Shown here: piece after piece, positions 1-5,081 of the stretch
Layout: the number at the start of each line of letters is the position of its first letter
How positions within the stretch are numbered: the stretch's first letter is position 1
The notes under the pieces: model-generated
What the model saw: only the letters and a program-made list of their open reading frames with translations
What the model was told of the DNA's origin: nothing
Database searches by the model: none
Position numbers and translations under genes: made by a program
Source: Bacteroidaceae bacterium
GTDB taxonomy: Bacteria > Bacteroidota > Bacteroidia > Bacteroidales > Barnesiellaceae_A
Length of the DNA: 5,081 nucleotides
Reading direction: 5' to 3'
Assembly: GCA_017561285.1 (NCBI GenBank)
Contig: JAFZDG010000238.1
Location: 1-5,081 of the forward strand

Positions 1-1202
1 TAGTAATCGGGACGAGGATCGGGTGCATTGTAGAACGACAAGGCACTATTGCTATACTTATTGTAATGGTAAGCAGCACCCACTTTCAAGTTGCTCTCAT
101 TGTCGATATCCCAGATATAGTTCAACAAGACGGTGGGATCCATTGTTTGTACTATACGCGAGTTGCGCACTTTGCCGTCTTGATAACCCCAATATGAGTT
201 GTAATAAATGCCACGATAGTCATACACCTCTTGAGTAGAAGCGCTCGACTGGCCACGCTCGGTGTGGTTATTCCATACGGTCAATGCCAAGCTATGGTTA
301 GCCCACTTCTTTTGGGCTGCGAAGAAATAGGCCAACGAGCTGTATGATGTACCTTCTGCACGTCCCTTTTCGGCCCAACGATACACTACCGAACCGGTAA
401 AGGCCCAGCCATTGTTCATCAAACCGGTTGCATAGGTAGCCTGAGCACGCAAATTGTAGGCTCTATTGGTATAAGCCAAACCTACTTGCGAACCTGCCGC
501 ATAGTCGGCAGCCAAAGTATTGATATTGGTAGCACCGGTGAGCGAGCCATAACCAAAGCCGCTTTGCTCCAAGCCATGCACGATGTCTTTGTTACGAGTT
601 GCATTGTTAAGACCGCCCAGACTTGAATAGTTGAAACGACCACGCTCGGTATCGGTAAAGTCTATTCCGTTGATATAAGTGGCTTGATTGCGTTGGTCAT
701 AACCACGTATCGAGAATCGCATAGGGCTGAACACGTAGCTCGATGCACTCAAAAAGGCATCATCCGATGAGCCTGCCAAATAGGCCACCGACTGGCTTGA
801 TGCGGCTCCCTCATCTTCAAGCATCGACTCGTCAAATAGCAATGTATTCTCTTCGCGAGCTGCTTGCGATCCCTCCGACACTACATCACGAGCATCTTCG
901 GTACGTTCTACCTCTACATTCACAGTAGTAGGTGTTTGCATCACTGTCACATCTACCGATTGTAATGCATAATTCTCTCTAACGAAGGCAATCATCGTGT
1001 TACCTTCCTCTACACCTTGCAGTACATAAGTACCATCTGCGGCCGTTGTAGCTATGATACTACCACCGGCTGCCGACACTGCAACACCCGATACGGGCTC
1101 TCTCGTTGCACTGTCAATAACAGTACCTTTCACGATACCGGCTTGCATCGGCACAGCCAATACGCTCGCAAAAAGTAACGTTGTCACCAAGTTTTTTTTC
1201 AT
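1..1202 (-). CDS. TonB-dependent outer-membrane receptor with N-terminal carboxypeptidase-regulatory-like domain (partial, C-terminus off the left edge)
   Basis: The reverse strand is open from an ATG at 1202-1200 to the window edge, giving 400 codons plus two bases. Residues 1-21 form a signal peptide (MKKNLVTTLLFASV, cleavage near MQA|G). Residues 22-98 look like a carboxypeptidase-regulatory-like beta-sandwich, with the typical start GIVKGTVIDSATREPVSGV and the GTYVLQGV turn. An acidic linker follows (about 101-132). A plug domain comes next (about 133-230), with FSIRGYD and TYINGIDF at 163-182 and SGFGYGSLTGATNIN at 214-228. From about 235, alternating aromatic-rich strands mark the start of the beta-barrel. 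Such receptors import ligands across the outer membrane using TonB-ExbBD energy. Most of the barrel is missing, so the substrate cannot be read. I do not see the features of a typical SusC protein paired with SusD, but the downstream side is outside the window. The gene is divergent from the EEP gene. The family call is strong; the ligand is unknown. Confidence 0.9.
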   Translation of the reverse strand, partial: MKKNLVTTLLFASVLAVPMQAGIVKGTVIDSATREPVSGVAVSAAGGSIIATTAADGTYVLQGVEEGNTMIAFVRENYALQSVDVTVMQTPTTVNVEVERTEDARDVVSEGSQAAREENTLLFDESMLEDEGAASSQSVAYLAGSSDDAFLSASSYVFSPMRFSIRGYDQRNQATYINGIDFTDTERGRFNYSSLGGLNNATRNKDIVHGLEQSGFGYGSLTGATNINTLAADYAAGSQVGLAYTNRAYNLRAQATYATGLMNNGWAFTGSVVYRWAEKGRAEGTSYSSLAYFFAAQKKWANHSLALTVWNNHTERGQSSASTQEVYDYRGIYYNSYWGYQDGKVRNSRIVQTMDPTVLLNYIWDIDNESNLKVGAAYHYNKYSNSALSFYNAPDPRPDY

Positions 1203-1277
1203 AGGAAAATACTTAATTATTAAATTATTAATTCATTATTTTCTCATTTCACTTACTATCCTTCAGGCTCCTGTTAC

Positions 1278-1285
1278 TAAATATA
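1278..1285 (-). promoter_or_regulatory. Candidate -7 box for the receptor gene
   Basis: The minus strand reads TATATTTA here, matching the Bacteroides -7 consensus TAnnTTTG at all but the last base. A TTTG lies upstream at 1312-1309 on the same strand, 23 nt away, slightly longer than the usual 19-21. Transcription from this site would leave a leader of roughly 70 nt before the receptor ATG. In such AT-rich DNA a match this good can occur by chance, so this is only a candidate. Confidence 0.25.
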
Positions 1286-1302
1286 GACACAAATAGACAC
1301 AA
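1283..1302. repeat. Two perfect tandem copies of a 10-bp unit (ATAGACACAA)
   Basis: ATAGACACAA occurs at 1283-1292 and again at 1293-1302 without a gap. The following ten bases, TAAGGACAAA at 1303-1312, are a possible decayed third copy. The period is close to one helical turn, which suits a regulator binding successive sites on one DNA face. The repeat lies 81 bp or more upstream of the receptor start and lies between the candidate minus-strand promoter elements. The repeat is directly visible; the binding role is inference. Confidence 0.6.
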
Positions 1303-1447
1303 TAAGGACAAAATATAAGATTGCAAATTAAATAAAAATAATCCGTTTTTCCTACCACAACGCCCCGGTATTTTAAATTTCACACATATACATATACGCG
1401 TACCCATTTTTAACAACCAAATGCGTCATTGTATCACAATAAAAATG

Positions 1448-1455
1448 TATATTTA
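1448..1455 (+). promoter_or_regulatory. Candidate -7 box for the EEP-GH97 transcript
   Basis: TATATTTA matches TAnnTTTG at all but the last base and lies 33 bp before the EEP start, which would give a short leader of about 25-30 nt. The nearest upstream TTG (1429-1431) is only 16 nt away, shorter than the usual 19-21 nt, so the -33 element is not convincing. Treat as a weak candidate. Confidence 0.25.
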
Positions 1456-1488
1456 CACCCCAAAACTAAAAATCTTAAATCATCAAAT

Positions 1489-2529
1489 ATGAAGAAATTA
1501 CTGACAATACTCATTATGAGCATTTTGTGTGCCACAACAGCTTGGGCACAACAAAAAAAGGTTGCTGTTTATTCAGTAGCATTCTACAACCTCGAAAACC
1601 TATTCGACACGATCAACAACCCCGACACCAACGACGAAGAATTTCTTCCCGATGGCAACTATCGTTGGGGCACTCTCAAATACAACAACAAGCTCAAAAA
1701 TATGGCTTACGCCATAAGCAAATTGGGTACTGACAAATTCTGTCCCAACGGACCGGCTGTAATAGGCGTGAGTGAAATTGAAAACCGCCAAGTACTCGAA
1801 GACCTTATTAAGACCGGCGAGCTGGCCAATCGCAATTACGACATCGTTCACTTCGATAGCCCCGACCGTCGTGGTGTCGATGTGGGTATGCTTTACGATC
1901 GTGACCAGTTTCAAGTAGATACAGCCATCAGCGTACGACTTCACATCGAATGTTCGCCCAACACCCTCACTCGCGACCAGCTCCTCGTAAGCGGTCGTTT
2001 GGCCGGCGAGCGCGTTCACATTATCGTCAACCACTGGCCCTCGCGCTTGGGTGGTGAAGAGAAATCAAGATGCCGCCGCGAAGCTGCTGCTGCTCTCTCA
2101 CGACACCTCGCCGACTCGGTACTTGCCGCCGATCCCAACTCTAAAGTTATCGTGATGGGCGACCTCAATGACGATCCCAACAACAAGAGCTGCGCCACTG
2201 TAATGGGTGCTGTTCAAAATCCCGAAGAGGTAACAGAAGGTGGCTATTTCAACACAATGTGGAAACTCTTTGACAAAGGTTACGGAACATTGGGATATCA
2301 AGGCAATTGGAACCTCTTCGACCAAATCATCGTTTCGGCCAACCTTGTCGGAAACGACCGTTCTACTCTCAAATACTTCAAGTCTGAAATTTTCAACAAA
2401 GACTTCTTGAAACAAAGCAGTGGCAAATACAAAGGTTATCCCCTACGCACACACGCTCAAGGCCGATACCTCAACGGATACAGCGACCACTTCCCCGTCA
2501 TTATATATCTGGCAAAAGTGGCTCAATAA
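1489..2529 (+). CDS. Secreted endonuclease/exonuclease/phosphatase (EEP) family protein
   Basis: The product is 346 aa. The ATG at 1489 was chosen because it begins a clean signal peptide (MKKLLTILIMSILCATTAWA|QQ). An in-frame TTG 60 bp upstream would add 20 polar residues in front of it. The EEP fold (DNase I, exonuclease III, sphingomyelinase and inositol-phosphatase relatives) is shown by its ordered motifs: FYNLENLFD (32-40, Asn34), GVSEIENR (93-100, metal-binding Glu96), DRRGVDVGMLYD (126-137), NHWPSR (181-186, catalytic His182), GDLNDDP (224-230, Asp225 and Asn227), DQIIV (278-282) and SDHFPV (332-337, the terminal Asp-His pair). All expected catalytic positions are present, so the enzyme should be an active metal-dependent phosphoesterase. 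Whether it cuts DNA, RNA or a phosphorylated small molecule or lipid cannot be told from the sequence. The signal peptide places it in the periplasm or outside the cell. The GH97 gene follows after 56 bp without a terminator, suggesting co-transcription. Confidence 0.92.
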   Translation: MKKLLTILIMSILCATTAWAQQKKVAVYSVAFYNLENLFDTINNPDTNDEEFLPDGNYRWGTLKYNNKLKNMAYAISKLGTDKFCPNGPAVIGVSEIENRQVLEDLIKTGELANRNYDIVHFDSPDRRGVDVGMLYDRDQFQVDTAISVRLHIECSPNTLTRDQLLVSGRLAGERVHIIVNHWPSRLGGEEKSRCRREAAAALSRHLADSVLAADPNSKVIVMGDLNDDPNNKSCATVMGAVQNPEEVTEGGYFNTMWKLFDKGYGTLGYQGNWNLFDQIIVSANLVGNDRSTLKYFKSEIFNKDFLKQSSGKYKGYPLRTHAQGRYLNGYSDHFPVIIYLAKVAQ

Positions 2530-2585
2530 CCCACCATTCAAATCCGACAAAAACAAAAAAAAACAATAACTAAAGAAAAGATTCA

Positions 2586-4745
2586 ATGAAAAAAACGGCT
2601 ATGATTATCTTGGCTATAGCGTGCTGCGCCGCTGTTACTCAAGCCAAGGAAACACAAACCTCGCCCAATGGCAATGTTGCTGTTGAGTTTGATGTAGTGG
2701 GTGGTATTCCATACTACGCGGTAGAATACAAAGATCAACCCGTCATCAACCCAAGTCGCTTGGGTTTGGAACTCATTAGCGACTACTCGCTCACCGACAA
2801 TTTCAGCATTGTCAACGTCAACCATTCAACGTTCGATGAGACTTGGACTCCCGTTTGGGGCGAGACAAGCACCATTCGCAACCATTACAACGAAATGGAA
2901 GTACAATTGGAGCAAAACATTCCCGGCAAAGAGCCCCAATCGGCCCGCCGATATGTTACACTCCGCTTCAGAGTATATGACGATGGTGTAGGTTTCCGCT
3001 ACGAATTTCCCGAGCAAGACAATCTCACATACTTCACCATCAAAGATGAATGCACCGAGTTTGCCATGACAGGCAACCACACCGCCTATTGGATTCCCGG
3101 CGACTACGACACTCAGGAGTACGACTACACCATCTCGCGCCTTACTCAAATCAACGACCTCTTCGACAAGGCATACACCGGCAACTCATCGCAAACAGCC
3201 TTCTCGAAAACAGGTGTACAAACATCGCTTCAACTCAAAACCGATGAAGGTCTTTATATCAACATCCACGAAGCTGCGTTGGTAGATTATGCTTGTATGC
3301 ACCTCGACCTCGACGAGAAACGACTCGTTTTCCGCTCTTGGCTCACACCCGATGCACGTGGTCACAAAGGTTATATGCAAGCCCCCTGCAAGTCGCCCTG
3401 GCGCACAGTAATGGTGAGCGACAATGCTTGCGACATCTTGGCATCAAACCTCATCCTCAACCTCAACGAACCCTGCAAAATCGAAGATACTTCTTGGATT
3501 AAACCCGTTAAATACGTAGGTGTTTGGTGGGAGATGATTACCGGTAAGAGTTCTTGGGCATACACAGACCTTCCCCAAGTACAAATCGACAAGATCGACT
3601 ACGCTACAGCACAACCCAATGGCCGCCATGGTGCAAACAACGAAAACGTAATGCGATACATCGACTTTGCTGCCGAACATGGATTCGACCAAGTGCTTGT
3701 TGAAGGTTGGAACATCGGTTGGGAAGACTGGGCCGGTAAAACCAAAGATTATGTCTTCGACTTCGTTACTCCCTACCCCGACTTCGACATCGCTATGCTC
3801 AACGACTATGCACACAGCAAAGGTGTGCGTCTTATGATGCACCACGAAACATCTGGCTCTACCCGCAACTACGAGCGTCACATGGATGAGGCTTTTGAGT
3901 TGATGGAAAAATATGGCTACAACTCTATCAAGAGCGGTTATGTAGGCGATATGCTCCCTCGTGGCGAATACCACTACGGACAATGGTGCAACAACCACTA
4001 CCTCTATGCCATTACCGAAGCCGCCAAGCACAAAGTGATGGTAAATGCTCACGAAGCTGTGCGCCCGACAGGTCTTTGCCGCACATACCCCAACTTGATT
4101 GGTAACGAGTCGGCTCGCGGTACCGAGTATCAAGCCTTCGGTGGCACACATCCTCACCACGTAACCATTCTCCCCTTCACTCGCTTGCAAGGTGGCCCGA
4201 TGGACTACACTCCCGGTGTATTCGTAATGGACATTGCTAAGATTAACCCCGAGAACCCCTCTTACTGCAACAGCACCATTTGCAACCAATTGGCACTTTA
4301 TGTCACCATGTACTCGCCCTTGCAAATGGCTGCCGACCTCCCCGAGCACTACGAGATGTATATGGATGCATTCCAATTCATCAAAGACGTAGCCGTTGAT
4401 TGGGACGACTCTCGTTACCTCGCTGCCGAGCCCGGACAATACATCATTGCAGCTCGCAAAGAGAAAGGTGCCGAAAATTGGTTTGTAGGTGGTGTTACCA
4501 ACGAAGAGCAACGCACAATGGAGGTTAACTTCGACTTCCTCGACAACGACACTCGCTATGTTGCCACACTCTATGCCGATGGTGCCGATGCCGACTATGC
4601 TACCAAGCCCGATTCGTACAAAATCACTACCGGCATTGTTACAAGCAAATCGAGCATCAAAGTCAAGATGGCTCGTGGCGGTGGTTTTGCCATCAGCATC
4701 CGTCCCGCTACCGATGCCGATAAAAAAATCAAAAAACTCAAATAA
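2586..4745 (+). CDS. susB: Glycoside hydrolase family 97 alpha-glucosidase, SusB-like, secreted
   Basis: The product is 719 aa, near the usual length of SusB from Bacteroides thetaiotaomicron (about 738). It starts with a signal peptide (residues 1-20, cleavage near TQA|KE) and should be periplasmic. Domain order is that of GH97: an N-terminal beta-sandwich (about 24-300), a TIM barrel (about 305-600) and a C-terminal beta domain (about 610-705), ending in a Lys-rich tail (KKIKKLK). Landmark motifs are VGVWWEMITGKSSWAY (311-326), LVEGWNIGWEDW (371-382), MMHHETSGSTRNYERHMD (417-434), VNAHEAVRPTGLCRTYPN (486-503), GNESARGTEY (506-515) and GGPMDYTPGVF (536-546). Glu373, Glu421, Glu490, Glu508 and Glu514 fall at a constant offset of 18 from the SusB residues I recall as 391, 439, 508, 526 and 532. 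They include the general bases (439, 508), the calcium ligands and the acid (532). This marks the inverting branch that releases glucose from alpha-glucans, not the retaining alpha-galactosidase branch. The start has no strong ribosome site, only an A-rich leader. No SusC/SusD pair or amylase is visible nearby, so the symbol is by similarity, not by sus-operon context. Confidence 0.95.
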   Translation: MKKTAMIILAIACCAAVTQAKETQTSPNGNVAVEFDVVGGIPYYAVEYKDQPVINPSRLGLELISDYSLTDNFSIVNVNHSTFDETWTPVWGETSTIRNHYNEMEVQLEQNIPGKEPQSARRYVTLRFRVYDDGVGFRYEFPEQDNLTYFTIKDECTEFAMTGNHTAYWIPGDYDTQEYDYTISRLTQINDLFDKAYTGNSSQTAFSKTGVQTSLQLKTDEGLYINIHEAALVDYACMHLDLDEKRLVFRSWLTPDARGHKGYMQAPCKSPWRTVMVSDNACDILASNLILNLNEPCKIEDTSWIKPVKYVGVWWEMITGKSSWAYTDLPQVQIDKIDYATAQPNGRHGANNENVMRYIDFAAEHGFDQVLVEGWNIGWEDWAGKTKDYVFDFVTPYPDFDIAMLNDYAHSKGVRLMMHHETSGSTRNYERHMDEAFELMEKYGYNSIKSGYVGDMLPRGEYHYGQWCNNHYLYAITEAAKHKVMVNAHEAVRPTGLCRTYPNLIGNESARGTEYQAFGGTHPHHVTILPFTRLQGGPMDYTPGVFVMDIAKINPENPSYCNSTICNQLALYVTMYSPLQMAADLPEHYEMYMDAFQFIKDVAVDWDDSRYLAAEPGQYIIAARKEKGAENWFVGGVTNEEQRTMEVNFDFLDNDTRYVATLYADGADADYATKPDSYKITTGIVTSKSSIKVKMARGGGFAISIRPATDADKKIKKLK

Positions 4746-4759
4746 AAACAACCAATACC

Positions 4760-4794
4760 AACAAAGCTGAGTTGCCCCTCAACTCAGCTTTGTT
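4760..4794 (+). terminator. Stem-loop terminator after the GH97 gene
   Basis: AACAAAGCTGAGTTG (4760-4774) pairs perfectly with 4780-4794 around a 5-nt CCCCT loop, giving a 15-bp stem 14 bp after the GH97 stop. The 3' side is followed by a broken T-rich stretch (TTAATTCTATTCTTT) rather than a pure U tract, so termination may be partial. It separates the EEP-GH97 unit from the transporter gene. In the minus direction the stem is followed by a better T-rich run, but no gene would use it here. Confidence 0.8.
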
Positions 4795-4824
4795 AATTCT
4801 ATTCTTTACATACCAAACTAAACT

Positions 4825-5081
4825 ATGAGTACCGAAAATCGAGCCTCATTTGGAGGCAAACTAAGTGCTATTCTTGTAGCAGCCGGTAGTGCTATCGGAT
4901 TGGGTAGCATATGGCGCTTTCCTTACCTCGCCGGCGAAAATGGCGGCGCAGCATTTCTTCTCGTATATCTTCTCTGCGTTCTCATCATTGCCATTCCGGT
5001 TATGCTGTGCGAGTTTGCCATTGGTCGCAAAACGCACAAAAATGCTGTTGGTGGTTTCCGACAACTCTCTAAACCCTGGCA
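4825..5081 (+). CDS. Sodium:neurotransmitter symporter (NSS) family transporter, N-terminal part (partial, runs off the right edge)
   Basis: The frame is open from ATG 4825 to the edge, giving 85 codons plus two bases out of the 440-500 usual for bacterial members. Proteins of this family (LeuT, MhsT, TnaT) are inner-membrane carriers that take up amino acids or related solutes with sodium. The diagnostic TM1 signature is present: GSAIGLGSIWRFPY (21-34), broken at the unwound segment near residues 22-26, with Arg31 matching the LeuT extracellular-gate Arg30. ENGGAAF (38-44) begins TM2, which runs to about residue 63, and EFAIGR (63-68) ends it as in LeuT. Ser28 stands where LeuT has Asn27, a sodium-site ligand, and most relatives have Asn (GLGNIWRFP). 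The start is 30 bp past the terminator stem, with no strong ribosome site but the expected family N-terminus. It is probably its own transcription unit. The substrate cannot be predicted from this fragment. Confidence 0.93.
   Translation, partial: MSTENRASFGGKLSAILVAAGSAIGLGSIWRFPYLAGENGGAAFLLVYLLCVLIIAIPVMLCEFAIGRKTHKNAVGGFRQLSKPW

Larger units (their letters stand above)
1203..1488. promoter_or_regulatory. Divergent intergenic region between the receptor and EEP genes
   Basis: This 286-bp gap separates two genes read away from each other, so it should contain both promoters. It is much richer in A and T than the flanking genes. It holds a 10-bp tandem repeat (1283-1302), a TATATTTA box on each strand (1448-1455 on plus, 1278-1285 on minus), two tandem CATATA units (1385-1396), the 8-bp palindrome TACGCGTA (1395-1402) and a 23-codon reading frame (1421-1492). 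I see no convincing RNA gene, riboswitch or strong hairpin in it. The regulatory role follows from gene arrangement; none of the individual elements is proven. Confidence 0.75.

Noticed and set aside
743..1296. Short plus-strand open frames within and just past the receptor gene (743-928, 1054-1296).
   Set aside because: They oppose the well-supported receptor frame and encode low-complexity, non-protein-like sequence.
1429..1488. A 20-residue N-terminal extension of the EEP protein from a TTG at 1429.
   Set aside because: The extension is polar and would bury the signal peptide; the ATG at 1489 gives a standard secretion signal.
1600..2034. Open frames on the minus strand opposite the EEP gene (also 2098-2415).
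   Set aside because: They lie wholly inside a gene with complete catalytic motifs and their translations resemble no known protein; they are antisense shadows.
2530..2585. A separate promoter or terminator between the EEP and GH97 genes.
   Set aside because: The 56-bp gap is A-rich with no inverted repeat and no TAnnTTTG-like box, so it is read as an ordinary intra-operon spacer.
2598..2624. A possible lipoprotein signal at Cys13 of the GH97 protein (LAIAC).
   Set aside because: The hydrophobic stretch before the Cys is very short, position -3 is Ala rather than Leu, and a good signal peptidase I site follows at TQA; SusB itself is periplasmic.
3444..4751. A 435-codon open frame on the minus strand opposite the GH97 gene.
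   Set aside because: It is codon-aligned with the GH97 frame, so it stays open simply because that gene avoids TTA, CTA and TCA codons in this stretch; it stops at a sense TCA (3444-3446). Its translation shows no family features, while the plus strand has a full GH97 enzyme.

Overview
The window looks like chromosomal DNA from a member of the Bacteroidales (Bacteroides, Prevotella, Barnesiella or Muribaculaceae type). The reasons are a SusB-like family GH97 glycosidase, a TonB-dependent receptor with an N-terminal carboxypeptidase-regulatory-like domain, moderate GC coding DNA with AT-rich gaps, and start codons preceded by A-rich DNA instead of strong Shine-Dalgarno sites. Genus and species cannot be fixed from the sequence alone.

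Layout: (1) 1-1202, minus strand: the N-terminal 400 residues of a TonB-dependent outer-membrane receptor, running off the left edge. (2) 1203-1488: a 286-bp AT-rich divergent intergenic region that should hold the promoters of both flanking genes. It contains a perfect 10-bp tandem repeat and a small open reading frame that overlaps the next start codon by ATGA. (3) 1489-2529, plus strand: a secreted endonuclease/exonuclease/phosphatase (EEP) family protein of 346 aa. (4) 2586-4745, plus strand: a secreted GH97 alpha-glucosidase of 719 aa, very close to SusB, with the inverting-type glutamate set intact. (5) 4760-4794: a 15-bp stem-loop, probably the terminator of genes 3-4. (6) 4825 to the right edge, plus strand: the first 85 aa of a sodium:neurotransmitter symporter (NSS, LeuT-like) protein.

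The EEP and GH97 genes are 56 bp apart on one strand with no terminator between them, so they probably form a two-gene transcript ending at the stem-loop. Both products carry signal peptides and should act outside the cytoplasm. The receptor is transcribed divergently and may share regulation with them through the common intergenic region. A working model is a nutrient-scavenging region: an outer-membrane importer, a secreted phosphoesterase or nuclease, and a periplasmic alpha-glucan hydrolase. Their functional connection is inferred from position only. The NSS transporter lies beyond the terminator and is probably a separate unit.

I see no CRISPR array, tRNA, rRNA, insertion sequence, phage gene or clear novel system. 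The points most worth checking are a Ser at the usual Na1-site Asn of the NSS protein, the GH97 gene without a visible SusC/SusD pair, and the structure of the divergent intergenic region.
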